DNA from: Alphaproteobacteria bacterium
GTDB taxonomy: Bacteria; Myxococcota_A; UBA796; GCA-2862545
DNA: 64,000 nt
Assembly: GCA_020632885.1 (NCBI GenBank)
Contig: JACKEQ010000029.1
Coordinates: 1 to 64,000 of the forward strand
Direction of reading: 5' to 3'
The position numbers and the translations under genes are program-made. The notes under the pieces are model-generated. The model did no database searches and had not been told where the DNA came from. It saw only the letters and a program-made list of their open reading frames with translations. Below, piece after piece: positions 45,480 to 54,224 of the stretch (position 1 is its first letter; the number at the start of each line of letters is the position of its first letter).

Positions 45480-45512
45480 GAGCCCATGGCCCCAAGCCGT
45501 GGGCTCTTTTCG
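45480..45512 (+). terminator. Intrinsic terminator after the first block of the cluster
   Basis: GAGCCCA and TGGGCTC (with GGC/GCC inside) form a stem at 45480-45506, directly followed by TTTTCGTCT. Strand and T-tract fit termination of the upstream TPR block. Confidence 0.8.
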
Positions 45513-45738
45513 TCTGGGGTCGCGCCGCCCCCGTCCCACGATCGGCCTCACCGCATCTTGACGAACCCAGGCCGACGATCGTGGTCCATTCCCAGCGTGC
45601 CGAGCGGCTCCGTCAGGAGATCCTGACAGGGTCCTCACAAGACATCAGTGCTTGTTCGGCGGCACTTGAGTAAGGTCTGCAGGTCTCTGCATGCCCCGAC
45701 CGGCGCCAGTTCAGGAATCGGTCTCTGGAGGAACGGAA

Positions 45739-46398
45739 ATGGTCGATCCCGTCACCATGTTTCAGGAAGGTGGCCCCTTCATGTACGTCATCCTCGTGGT
45801 TGGCGTCTTCGCTATGGCCATCGCGTTCGAGCGGCTCTTCTACATCGTGTTCCGCGCGAACATCAACGCGACGGCGTTCATGGCCCAGATCCAGAAGCTG
45901 ATCATGGCCAACAACATCGACCGCGCGATCAAGCTGTGCAATGCCGAGCCCCACGCCGCGCTGCCCCGCGTGGTCAAGGCCGGTCTCACGCGCGCCAACC
46001 GGACCGAGAAGGAGATCGAGAACTCCATCGAGGAAGCCACCCTCGAGGTCGGTCCGCTCATCAACAAGCGCACGTCGTACCTCACGATGCTCGCGAACGT
46101 CGCCACCCTGACGGGCCTCCTCGGCACCATCATGGGTCTGGTGCTAGCGTTCCAGGCCGTGGCCAACGCGTCCGCCGAGATGAAGCAGAAGCTCCTGGCC
46201 AACGGTATCTCCGTCGCCATGTACACCACCGCTGGTGGTCTCATCGCGGCCATCCCGACCCTGGTGCTCCACTCGATCATCTCGAACCGGAGCAACAAGA
46301 TCCTCGACGACGTCGATCAGTTCGGCCTCAAGACGGTCAACCTGCTCACGGCCCGTCGCCGTGGTCACCTCAAGGACGACCAGGCCGCCGAAGGCTGA
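45739..46398 (+). CDS. ExbB/MotA/TolQ-like proton channel subunit, AglR-like
   Basis: A 219-residue inner-membrane protein from the ATG at 45739 (GGAGGAACGG upstream). The first helix is MYVILVVGVFAMAIAFERLF. The two-helix core holds the MotA/TolQ/ExbB signature TSYLTMLANVATLTGLLGTI and SVAMYTTAGGLIAAIPTLV, with the conserved T-x-x-G residues. It would form the pentameric stator ring around two ExbD-like subunits encoded just downstream. The 250-base gap upstream contains a terminator and presumably its own promoter. Named AglR-like on gene order with two ExbD genes and a PglI-type gene. Confidence 0.85.
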   Translation: MVDPVTMFQEGGPFMYVILVVGVFAMAIAFERLFYIVFRANINATAFMAQIQKLIMANNIDRAIKLCNAEPHAALPRVVKAGLTRANRTEKEIENSIEEATLEVGPLINKRTSYLTMLANVATLTGLLGTIMGLVLAFQAVANASAEMKQKLLANGISVAMYTTAGGLIAAIPTLVLHSIISNRSNKILDDVDQFGLKTVNLLTARRRGHLKDDQAAEG

Positions 46399-46449
46399 TC
46401 GGCGTCCGCTGGCCAACCGTAGTCCCGTCCACCTCTTCCGGAGCCTCTC

Positions 46450-46971
46450 ATGGGCAGAAAGAAGGAAGCTGATCCCGAGCTGGATCTGGTGCCCATCATG
46501 AACATGGTCACCATCCTGATCCCGTTCCTGCTGCTCTCGGCGCAGTTCGTGAGCATCGCGGTCATCGACTCGACGCTCCCCGCCATCGGGAAGCCACAGC
46601 CGACCACCGAGCAGCAGGAGGAGGAGGAAAAGCTCAACCTCTCCGTGGCCATCACCGACAAGGGTTTCACGATCCTGGGCGCCAGCGGCGTCCTGGGGAA
46701 CCCCAAGGGTGAGGGCTCGACCGTCCCATGCGTTCGCGATGGCTGTCCGGGTGTCGAATCGTACGACACCAAGAAGCTCACCGAGCTGCTCGGCCAGATC
46801 AAGGACGAGTACCCGGACGAGGAGAACGTGATCCTCGTCCCCGAGTCCAGCATCCCTTACGACGTGCTGATCGCCGCGATGGACGCCACCCGCGAGGATC
46901 CCGAGACCAAGGTCCAGGAGAAGGCGCGGGTGCTGTTCCCGTACGTGGTGATCGCCGGCGGCGTCCAGTAG
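46450..46971 (+). CDS. ExbD-like protein with Asn in place of the channel Asp
   Basis: A 173-residue protein with one N-terminal membrane helix and a periplasmic domain. The helix reads LDLVPIMNMVTILIPFLLLS: residue 18, where ExbD/TolR/AglQ have the proton-binding Asp after P-x-x, is Asn. The periplasmic part includes KLNLSVAITDKGFTILG and ESSIPYDVLIAAMDATRED, the usual ExbD fold. A CVRDGC pair may form a disulfide. It lies 51 bases after the ExbB-like gene and 9 before a second ExbD that keeps Asp. A mixed pair would make only one subunit proton-active. Confidence 0.82.
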   Translation: MGRKKEADPELDLVPIMNMVTILIPFLLLSAQFVSIAVIDSTLPAIGKPQPTTEQQEEEEKLNLSVAITDKGFTILGASGVLGNPKGEGSTVPCVRDGCPGVESYDTKKLTELLGQIKDEYPDEENVILVPESSIPYDVLIAAMDATREDPETKVQEKARVLFPYVVIAGGVQ

Positions 46972-46980
46972 GAGTCCCTG

Positions 46981-47508
46981 ATGGGCAAGAGAAAGCTGCG
47001 CCGCCAGTCCGAGGACGGCGGCCTCAACATCACCTCGATGATGGACATGATGACCATCATCCTGGTCTTCCTGCTGAAGTCCTACTCCACCGACGACGTC
47101 TCCGTGGCGCCGTCCAAGGACCTCCAGGTCCCCGTCTCCACGTCCGAGAAGGCGCCCAAGCTCGCGGTCAACGTGGTCGTGAGCCAGCGCGAGATCGTCG
47201 TGGACGGGGAGTCGGTGCTCCAGCTCACCACCACGCAGGACGCGAACGGCGTCGAGGTCACCCAGGTGCCCGACGACGAGAAGCGCGGTCAGCTGATCTC
47301 TGCCCTCTACGAGCGTCTGCTCGAGAAGGCCGAGACCGCGAAGGACCTCGCCATGCGCACCGGCCGCGCGGAGTTCGAGTTCAAGGGGGAGATCCTCCTG
47401 CAGTGCGACAAGCGTCTCCCGTTCAGCGTGATCCGCGAGGTGATGTTCACCGCCGGTCAGGCGCAATTCGGGAACTTCCGCTTCGTCGTCATCAAGGGGA
47501 GCGGGTGA
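46981..47508 (+). CDS. ExbD-like proton-channel subunit, AglQ/AglS-like
   Basis: A 175-residue protein. MDMMTIILVFLLKSYS contains Asp22 at the standard ExbD position, preceded by the cytoplasmic stretch EDGGLNITSM. The periplasmic domain includes KLAVNVVVSQREIVVDGESV and CDKRLPFSVIREVMFTAG, typical of ExbD. Together with the Asn18 paralogue it gives the two-ExbD composition of the Agl motor. A strong terminator follows. Confidence 0.85.
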   Translation: MGKRKLRRQSEDGGLNITSMMDMMTIILVFLLKSYSTDDVSVAPSKDLQVPVSTSEKAPKLAVNVVVSQREIVVDGESVLQLTTTQDANGVEVTQVPDDEKRGQLISALYERLLEKAETAKDLAMRTGRAEFEFKGEILLQCDKRLPFSVIREVMFTAGQAQFGNFRFVVIKGSG

Positions 47509-47529
47509 TCGCCTCCGGGCGCGACACGG

Positions 47530-47560
47530 AAGGCCTTCCGGCGCTCCGGAGGGCCTTTTT
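47530..47560 (+). terminator. Intrinsic terminator after the ExbB/ExbD block
   Basis: AAGGCCTTCCGG and CCGGAGGGCCTT (one G-T wobble) enclose a four-base loop and are followed by TTTTTCG. Confidence 0.85.
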
Positions 47561-47625
47561 CGTGTCCGGTGATCCTCTCGGGGATCCAGGCCCGATGCGG
47601 GCCATGCCGGACGTGCATCGCGGGC

Positions 47626-47655
47626 TTGTCAGCACCGCGGCGTTCGGACTATCGT
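47626..47655 (+). promoter_or_regulatory. Candidate sigma70-like promoter for the PglI-like gene
   Basis: TTGTCA, an 18-base spacer and TATCGT. The start site would lie about 190 bases before the ATG at 47849, a long leader. Identified by eye only. Confidence 0.35.
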
Positions 47656-47848
47656 ACGGTGCGTTGGCGCCCGGTCGACGGGTGGAGCGCGCTCCATCTC
47701 TGCATCACGGATCGCCAAAGAGCCCATTCCGGGCCGATGAAGGGCAGACCTTGACGAATTCTGAACCGCTCGTGAGCACTGTGGTCATACGGAGTAGCGG
47801 TGGCCCGAACGGGGCTTCCGACTTCATCGGAGCCTCGGAGAGCTAGCG

Positions 47849-49225
47849 ATGGCACAAGCGCGTAAGTCCAAGGTCCTTCGCATTGCGATCATCCAGGACC
47901 GGAAGATCAAGCAGGAGCGCCTGATCAAGGCAGGCGAGTCCGTGCGGATCGGGGACGACCCCAAGAAGAACACGTTCGTCATCCCCAAGAACAACGTCAC
48001 GGGGTCGTCGTTCGTCCTCTTCCAGTCGGACGGGTCCAACTACTCGCTCCGGTTCAACGACCAGTTCGGTGCGAAGAGCAAGGTGTCGACGGGCGGCCTC
48101 GCGGCCAAGCTGTCCAACCTGCTGAACGACTCGAGCGTGAATCGCGAGGGCGACGTGGCGGTCCTGCCGCTCACTCCGTCGGATCGCGGCAAGCTCGACA
48201 TCGACGGCACGTTCATCCTGTTCCAGTTCGTGGCGCCCCCTCCCGTGAAGGCCGTGAAGCCGATCAAGGCGATGGACTTCCGGCCGCGGCTCCTCGAGGA
48301 CGACGATCCCGTCTTCCTCGGGTTCCTCGCGATCTGGTCGGCGCTGGCCCTCGTGCTCACGGTGTGGGTGTGGAACAGCGAGAAGCCCGAGTACTCGCTC
48401 GACGAGCTGCCGGATCGCTTCGCCAAGCTCGCGCTCCCGCCGCCCAAGGTGGAGGAGCCGCCGGAGCCTCTCGAGGATCCGAACGAGGTCGACGAGACCC
48501 TCGAGTCTCCGGACAAGACCAAGGCCGAGGCTGCCGAGCCGGAGCCCTCGAAGGCGAAGAAGAACGACGTCGACGAGGATCCGGGCAAGCAGGCCAAGAA
48601 CCTCCAGGACACGAAGGACAACCTCGAGAAGAGCAGCAAGCTCCTCGCGAAGATCCTGGCCACCACGGGCGACAACAGCCGCGGCATGGTGGCGGACATG
48701 TGGTCCGACGAGGACAAGGGTCTGGCCAACATCGACAAGGCCCTCGCCGAGAAGAGCGGGGGGCTCACCACCGACGCGAACGATCCCGGCATCCGTGAGG
48801 GTGCGGGCGGTGGCACGGGCGAGGCGGCCACGATCGGCGATCTCGCCGCCACGGGTGCCGGCGGCACGTCCGGCGTCGGCGGCGGCCCGGCCGTGAAGGT
48901 CGAGGGCAGTGTGTCCATGGGCAACGGCTCGGTCTCCGAGGAGATCGGAGACTCCGGGAAGGTGAAGAACACCGTCCGTCGCTACGCGGGCCAGATGAAG
49001 TACTGCTACGAGCAGCAGCTCAAGAAGAACTCGTCCCTCGAGGGTCGCGTCGAGCTCGGCTGGTCGGTGTACGAGGGCAAGGTCGAGAGCGTCTACGTCG
49101 TGAGCAACGGTACGGGCGATGACGAGCTGTCCAAGTGCATGATGAGCAAGCTCAAGAAGTGGAAGTTCGACGGAGACATCGAGGGCGACGTCCAGTGGCC
49201 GTTCGTCTTCCGCCCCAAGAACTGA
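47849..49225 (+). CDS. PglI/AgmX (GltJ)-like envelope-spanning protein
   Basis: A 458-residue protein. The N-terminal about 130 residues form a cytoplasmic FHA-like beta domain (GESVRIGDDPKKNTFVIPKN). A single membrane helix lies at 155-175 (FLGFLAIWSALALVLTVWVW). A Pro/Glu/Lys-rich periplasmic linker and a Gly-rich stretch follow. The C-terminal about 90 residues (VRRYAGQMKYCYEQQLKKNS ... WKFDGDIEGDVQWPFVF) are the AgmX/PglI TonB-like domain with paired cysteines. This layout resembles GltG/GltJ of the Myxococcus gliding complex, which couple the inner-membrane motor to outer parts. It likely receives force from the ExbB/ExbD subunits encoded just upstream. Confidence 0.8.
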   Translation: MAQARKSKVLRIAIIQDRKIKQERLIKAGESVRIGDDPKKNTFVIPKNNVTGSSFVLFQSDGSNYSLRFNDQFGAKSKVSTGGLAAKLSNLLNDSSVNREGDVAVLPLTPSDRGKLDIDGTFILFQFVAPPPVKAVKPIKAMDFRPRLLEDDDPVFLGFLAIWSALALVLTVWVWNSEKPEYSLDELPDRFAKLALPPPKVEEPPEPLEDPNEVDETLESPDKTKAEAAEPEPSKAKKNDVDEDPGKQAKNLQDTKDNLEKSSKLLAKILATTGDNSRGMVADMWSDEDKGLANIDKALAEKSGGLTTDANDPGIREGAGGGTGEAATIGDLAATGAGGTSGVGGGPAVKVEGSVSMGNGSVSEEIGDSGKVKNTVRRYAGQMKYCYEQQLKKNSSLEGRVELGWSVYEGKVESVYVVSNGTGDDELSKCMMSKLKKWKFDGDIEGDVQWPFVFRPKN

Positions 49226-49255
49226 TCCGCATCTGCGCTCCTCGCGGCTCAATCC

Positions 49256-49291
49256 GGCCCCGATCCGATCCGTTCCAGGTCGATCGGGGCC
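49256..49291 (+). terminator. Intrinsic terminator after the PglI-like gene
   Basis: GGCCCCGATC at 49256 and GATCGGGGCC at 49282 are perfect complements with a 16-base loop, followed by TTCGTCTGT. Confidence 0.75.
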
Positions 49292-49387
49292 TTCGTCTGT
49301 CCGGGGCTCCCGGTGGATCTCCCCCAAAGTCGTTGACTCTCCCTGCCACCTGCGCTACCAATGTGTTGCCAAACTTCAGGAGACCCA

Positions 49388-49942
49388 ATGGTCCGGAATT
49401 CTCTCGCGCTCCTCTTCCTCGGCCTGGCGGGCATCGCCTTCGCCCAGGACTCCGGGATCGAGTCTGCGCTGCAGAAGGCGGCCACCGCCACGCCGCAGGA
49501 GATGCGCGACTTCGCCACCTCGTCGGTGAGCACGGTCTCCGAGAACGCCAAGGCGGTCGGTCGGCTGACCGACACCGCGCGCACCAAGGGCGACTTCCGG
49601 GTCCAGAACTGTCTCACGCCCAAGAACACGTCGGCCCAGGCCCTCGTGCAGGTCACGGAGCTCTCTGCGGGCAACCTGAACCGCGCACTCGACGAGGGTG
49701 GCGAGGACGGCACGGCCCGCGCGCGCCACGAGTACCGCAAGATCGCCGTCTCCCTCAGCAAGTCGGACAAGATCCGGTCCGAGGCCGAGGCGTGCAACGA
49801 CGGTGACGGCGACGGCACCAAGTCCAACCAGGTCACCGTCTCGGGTGGCACCGGCGAAGACGGCGAAGACAACGACACGAACGAGCTCGACTCCATCGAC
49901 ATCTTCATCGACCCGCCTGTCGTCAGCGTCATCGAGCCCTGA
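49388..49942 (+). CDS. Secreted protein of unknown function
   Basis: A 184-residue protein from the ATG at 49388 (CAGGAG upstream; an ATG at 49361 lacks one). The signal peptide is NSLALLFLGLAGIAFAQ. The mature part is helical at first (SVSTVSENAKAVGRLTD) and then very acidic (CNDGDGDGTKSNQ, GGTGEDGEDNDTNELDSID). The D-G-D-G-D stretch could bind calcium. It ends DPPVVSVIEP. No family recognised. It precedes the beta-barrel gene by 43 bases and probably shares its transcript. Confidence 0.6.
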   Translation: MVRNSLALLFLGLAGIAFAQDSGIESALQKAATATPQEMRDFATSSVSTVSENAKAVGRLTDTARTKGDFRVQNCLTPKNTSAQALVQVTELSAGNLNRALDEGGEDGTARARHEYRKIAVSLSKSDKIRSEAEACNDGDGDGTKSNQVTVSGGTGEDGEDNDTNELDSIDIFIDPPVVSVIEP

Positions 49943-49985
49943 GCGGCGGCTCCGCGTCGTCCCCCCATTCTCCTTCCGTAAAGAG

Positions 49986-51248
49986 ATGCTTCCCATGACG
50001 TTGCGTCAGCCTGTTCGGCTGCTCAAGAGTCTGTCGTTGTTCTTCGCCTTGGCGTCCTCGAGCGCCATCGCGGCCCCTGGGGACCACATCCGCAGTGGCA
50101 ACCTCACCGTCACACCGAGTTTGGGTGTCGGCCTGACCTACAGGTCGAACGCGTTCCGAACGCCGACCAATCCAATGGGCACGGGGTTCGGGGCGCTCAC
50201 ACCGGGGGTCACGGTCTCGTCCGAGTCCAGGGATCTCAAGCTGGCGCTGGGCGGAAGCTACACGCTCCAGAAGTACTTGTTCCTGACCAATACGCCGGAC
50301 GTCGATGCGCGGCGGGAGAGGATCTCGAACCTCGACCGGTTCAACAATGTCAACCTCGATGCCTCGTTCTCTGCACTCCCCTCGGGCACCGTCGGGTTTG
50401 GCGGACAGTACCAGCTGGTGCTTCGGAACAACCCGAGTAGCGTCGACATCGACTCGGATGACCCCTACACCACACAGTTCCGGAACAACCTCGGCGCCCA
50501 TCTCGACCTTCGCCCCGGTCCGGCACTCACAATCTCTCCAGGCTTCGGATACACGTGGACGCAGTTCTTCCTGCCCACCAACGATGCGGTCCGGGATCCC
50601 TTCAACACCCGGAACGCCTACGTGGGGCGCGTGAATGCCAACTGGCGATTCCTGCCGCGCACGAGCGCTGTCATGTTGGCCAGCTACACGGCGAATCGGT
50701 GGGCCGACCCCAACCCGTCGAGCGGTGGAGCGGTCACTACGGTCAACAACTCCAATCTCGGGTCCATTCAGGCTGGGGTTCAAGGTCGGGTGTCTGAACG
50801 CCTTCGGGTCGTCCTTCGCGCAGGGTCGGGCTTCGGCGGCTTCCAGAACAGCACATCGCTTGGGTTCGTCAACGGACTCCAAGCGGTCGTCCAGGGCACC
50901 TACGACGTGACCGAACAGCACAACGTCATGCTCGGGTTCCGGAAGAGCTTCTTCGATTCGTTCTTCACCAACTCGGTGTCCGTCGCGTCGATCGTCGCCG
51001 GATGGAACGGGAAGTACGGGGATGCCTTCTCCAGCAGCCTGAACATCGGCACGCGGTTCGAGCACTACGACGGCCCCGTCACCCGCAACGATCAGGTCAC
51101 CAAGCTCGATCTGGGTCTGAAGTACGACGTGAACGAGTGGGCCAACGTCGGGCTCCAGGGTGGGTGGCTCCAGCGCCGTTCGCCCAGCGCACCGGCCGCC
51201 GAGTACGACGTGATCGACGCGGGCGTCCAGGCCACGTTCACGTACTGA
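49986..51248 (+). CDS. Outer-membrane beta-barrel protein
   Basis: A 420-residue protein with signal peptide (KSLSLFFALASSSAIAAPGD). Alternating polar and hydrophobic strands continue to the end: TVTPSLGVGLTYRSNAFR, DLKLALGGSYTLQKYLFLT, FSSSLNIGTRFEHYDGPV. The last strand is DVIDAGVQATFTY, ending in the aromatic residue typical of Bam-inserted barrels. About 16-18 strands could fit. Base composition is visibly lower in G+C than the neighbours, with more A/T third positions. No specific porin family is recognised. It may be the outer-membrane part of the motor cluster or an independent addition. An ATG at 49995 is an alternative start. Confidence 0.75.
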   Translation: MLPMTLRQPVRLLKSLSLFFALASSSAIAAPGDHIRSGNLTVTPSLGVGLTYRSNAFRTPTNPMGTGFGALTPGVTVSSESRDLKLALGGSYTLQKYLFLTNTPDVDARRERISNLDRFNNVNLDASFSALPSGTVGFGGQYQLVLRNNPSSVDIDSDDPYTTQFRNNLGAHLDLRPGPALTISPGFGYTWTQFFLPTNDAVRDPFNTRNAYVGRVNANWRFLPRTSAVMLASYTANRWADPNPSSGGAVTTVNNSNLGSIQAGVQGRVSERLRVVLRAGSGFGGFQNSTSLGFVNGLQAVVQGTYDVTEQHNVMLGFRKSFFDSFFTNSVSVASIVAGWNGKYGDAFSSSLNIGTRFEHYDGPVTRNDQVTKLDLGLKYDVNEWANVGLQGGWLQRRSPSAPAAEYDVIDAGVQATFTY

Positions 51249-51278
51249 TCCTGGCGGGCGTCGCCCATCGGATCGCAG

Positions 51279-51307
51279 AAGGGGAGGCCTCGGCTTCCCC
51301 TTTTTTG
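51279..51307 (+). terminator. Intrinsic terminator after the beta-barrel gene
   Basis: AAGGGGAGGCC and GGCTTCCCCTT pair with one G-T wobble and run into TTTTTT. This closes the Agl/Glt-like region. Confidence 0.85.
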
Positions 51308-51391
51308 TGCCTGGAGTTTCCAGGTCACATGAGGTAGAACTTCAGGGTCTCGCGTGACGCGTCAAGTCTGACGCGGACGCAGGAGGTCCGG

Positions 51392-54118
51392 GTGTCCGAG
51401 CACGATTCGAAGTCGGTTTTGAAGGGGATCTCCGCGCTCCTCGGTGAGCGGTGGCGGGAGCTCCTCCTGCTCGGCACGCTCCTGGGTAGCCTGTTCAGCA
51501 TGGTGGCCTTGATCGGGTACGCGCCCGAGGACCCCACCTGGCTGCGCCCGAACACGGGTCGGGTCACCAACCCGTGCGGGCCGCTCGGCGCGCTGATCGC
51601 CGACGTGCTCTTCCAGAACCTCGGATGGGGCGCCTGGGCCGCGTTCGGCACTATGGTCGCCAGCGTGCTCACCCTCGCGGGGCGGAGTGTCCTGCGGCCC
51701 TTCCTGCTCGCCAACCTCGGTGTTCTCTACGTGGCGGGTCTCGGGGCGATCCACCTCGCTCTCGGCGGCGAGGGGCCCTACCCGCGGGGTGGGCAGCTCG
51801 GGCAGACCCTGGCGGAGGCGCTGGTGGCTGTGGTGGGTACCGTGGGCGCGGCGCTCGTGCTCGCGGGAACGGTCCTCGGGGCCGTGACGCTGCTCGGCAA
51901 CATCCGCTGGGGGCGTGTCGCCCGTTGGATGGTGGACTTCGCGGAGGCCCGCTGGCCGGCCGTGCGCGACCTGCTCCACGCGGGAGCCGTCCGCACCGGT
52001 GAGACCACGAAGGCGGGCGCGAGCGCGTCCTGGAGCACGCTGCGAGCCGCCGCTGGGGGCGGGGCCACGAGCACTCGCACGCTTCTCCAGCGTGTCATGG
52101 CGTCGTTCCGCGGTGAGGAGAGCGACGCAGGCCTCGAGGAGGCGGAGGTCGGGCTCGAGGCCATCGACGCCGACCCCGATCTCTTCGTGCCGTCGGACTC
52201 CATCGCGACCGCCCACAGCATGCCCGTAGTGGCCGAGGTGCAGTGGGAGCCCACGGTGGCCGGCCCGTCGTCCGGGATCCGCGACATGTTCACGGACGTG
52301 GCGCCCCGCAACGTCCAGGATCGGACGTCGAGCGTGGGCTCGGTGTTCACGGGCATCGCGAGCAGCGCCGTCCCCGAGCCGCTCTCCGAGCGCACCCAGC
52401 CGGGCCAGATCACGGACGACTCCACGCCCTGGGAGTCCATCCCCGACGAGCCGCGCGACACCGCGCTGTCCGCGGGTCCCCTCACCAACGGCGTCACGCT
52501 CACGCCGCCGCCCGTCGAGCGCGACGAGGAGCCCCCGGCACCGCGGGTCCGCAAGGGCGAGGTGGCCGTCGCGGTGGCCGAGGCCCTCTCCCGCAAGGTC
52601 TCGTCCGACGACGGTGGCGAGGTCCGCAAGAGCCGGAAGGGGTTCAAGGACTTCCGCCTCCCGAAGCTCTCGCTGCTCGACATCGTGCCCGAGCAGAAGG
52701 CCCACTTCGACGGCGAGAAGCTCCGCGAGCTCGCGCAGACCGTCGAGGCGACCCTCGCGTCGTTCAAGGTCACGGGTGAGGTCGTGAACATCCGGGTCGG
52801 TCCCGTCGTCACGATCTTCGAGTTCCTGCCCGAGTCGGGCATCAAGGTCTCCCGCATCGCGGGTCTGTCCGACGACCTCGCGATGAGCCTGTGTGCGACC
52901 TCCGTCCGGATCGTCGCGCCCATCCCCGGGAAGGGTGTGGTCGGCATCGAGATCCCGAGCCCCAAGCGTCTCGACATCTACTTCCGCGAGCTGCTCGCCA
53001 GCGACGAGTTCCGGAACACGAAGGACCTCCTTCCGGTCGCTCTGGGCAAGGACGTCGAGGGCAACGCCGTCTTCGGCAACCTCCAGAAGATGCCGCACGT
53101 CCTCGTGGCCGGTACCACCGGGGCGGGGAAGTCGGTCGGCGTGAACGGCATGCTCCTCTCGCTGCTCTACACGTTGTCTCCCGAGGACCTCCGGCTGCTG
53201 CTCATCGACCCCAAGCAGCTGGAGTTCAAGATGTACGACGACGTGCCGCACCTGCTGCACCCTGTCGTCACCGACCCCAAGAAGGCCGCCGCCGCCCTCG
53301 ATTGGTGCGTGCGCGAGATGGAGGACCGCTACGCCCGCCTGGCCGCGTGGAACGTCCGCAACATCGTGCCGTACAACGAGAAGGTCGAGCGTGAGGCAAA
53401 GAACTGGAGCCCGGAGAAGGCCCGGAAGTACGTGCCGAAGGGCTGGACCGAGGGCGACCCCCTCCCCGAGCCCGAGAAGATGCCGTTCATCGTCATCGTC
53501 ATCGACGAGCTCGCCGACCTCATGATGGTCGCCAAGAAGGAGATCGAGACGAGCATCGCCCGCATCGCCCAGAAGGCGCGGGCGTGCGGCATCCACCTCG
53601 TGCTCGCGACCCAGCGACCCAGCGCGGACGTCGTCACCGGGCTCATCAAGAGCAACATGCCCACCCGCATCGCGTTCAAGCTGAAGAGCGGCCTCGACAG
53701 CCGCGTGATCCTCGACGAGAACGGGGCCGAGCGCCTCCTCGGTCGCGGCGACATGCTGTACTCGCCCAACGGCGGGTCCGGTGGGATCGAGCGCGTGCAC
53801 GGCGCGTTCGTGAGCGACGAGGAGGTCGAGCGCGTCTGTGACTACCTGCGCGAGCAGGCCGCCCCGCAGTACATCGACGCCGTCACGGCCGAGCCGGGCG
53901 TGGAGGAGGAGATCTCCGACGAGGAGCGCGACCCGCTCTTCGCGGAGGCCGCCGAGGTCGTGATCGGCGCGGGCAAGGCGAGCACCTCGATGGTCCAGCG
54001 GCACCTCAAGATCGGCTACAACCGCGCGGCCCGCATCATCGACCAGCTCGAGATGGCCGGCATCGTCGGGCCTGCCGATGGCGCTCGCCCCCGGGACGTC
54101 CTCGTCAGCTCGATCTGA
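51392..54118 (+). CDS. ftsK: DNA translocase FtsK
   Basis: A 908-residue protein starting at GTG with AGGAGG upstream. Four membrane helices lie in the first about 180 residues (LLLLGTLLGSLFSMVALIGY is the first). A long variable Pro/Ser/Glu linker follows (about 180-420), then the motor domain with Walker A GTTGAGKS at 574-581 and Walker B VIVIDELADLMM near 702-713, and ATQRPSADVVTGLIKSN. The C-terminal gamma winged helix (ASTSMVQRHLKIGYNRAARI) reads KOPS-like sequences. It moves chromosome ends through the division septum. Followed by lolA. Confidence 0.96.
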   Translation: MSEHDSKSVLKGISALLGERWRELLLLGTLLGSLFSMVALIGYAPEDPTWLRPNTGRVTNPCGPLGALIADVLFQNLGWGAWAAFGTMVASVLTLAGRSVLRPFLLANLGVLYVAGLGAIHLALGGEGPYPRGGQLGQTLAEALVAVVGTVGAALVLAGTVLGAVTLLGNIRWGRVARWMVDFAEARWPAVRDLLHAGAVRTGETTKAGASASWSTLRAAAGGGATSTRTLLQRVMASFRGEESDAGLEEAEVGLEAIDADPDLFVPSDSIATAHSMPVVAEVQWEPTVAGPSSGIRDMFTDVAPRNVQDRTSSVGSVFTGIASSAVPEPLSERTQPGQITDDSTPWESIPDEPRDTALSAGPLTNGVTLTPPPVERDEEPPAPRVRKGEVAVAVAEALSRKVSSDDGGEVRKSRKGFKDFRLPKLSLLDIVPEQKAHFDGEKLRELAQTVEATLASFKVTGEVVNIRVGPVVTIFEFLPESGIKVSRIAGLSDDLAMSLCATSVRIVAPIPGKGVVGIEIPSPKRLDIYFRELLASDEFRNTKDLLPVALGKDVEGNAVFGNLQKMPHVLVAGTTGAGKSVGVNGMLLSLLYTLSPEDLRLLLIDPKQLEFKMYDDVPHLLHPVVTDPKKAAAALDWCVREMEDRYARLAAWNVRNIVPYNEKVEREAKNWSPEKARKYVPKGWTEGDPLPEPEKMPFIVIVIDELADLMMVAKKEIETSIARIAQKARACGIHLVLATQRPSADVVTGLIKSNMPTRIAFKLKSGLDSRVILDENGAERLLGRGDMLYSPNGGSGGIERVHGAFVSDEEVERVCDYLREQAAPQYIDAVTAEPGVEEEISDEERDPLFAEAAEVVIGAGKASTSMVQRHLKIGYNRAARIIDQLEMAGIVGPADGARPRDVLVSSI

Positions 54119-54224
54119 CCCCCGACAACCCGTGACGAAGGAAGCCCCACCGCGGGCGTCCGTAAGGGAACGAAATGGCCCGCCCCGGGGTCGGGGAATA
54201 TCGATGGGTCGTCTGGAGGAGAGA

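Larger units (their letters stand above)
47509..47848. other. 340-base intergenic region within the motor cluster
   Basis: This gap holds a strong terminator at its left end (47530-47560) and a promoter-like TTGTCA/TATCGT pair at 47626-47655. The rest has no open frame with a plausible start and ribosome-binding site that I would call a gene, and no clear repeat. The last 100 bases are somewhat lower in G+C than the surroundings. It separates the ExbB/ExbD block from the PglI-like gene. Confidence 0.6.

Noticed and set aside
45655..45690. Sigma54 (-24/-12) promoter before the ExbB-like gene
   Set aside because: GGCAC is present, but no GC doublet falls at the required distance of 10 bases.
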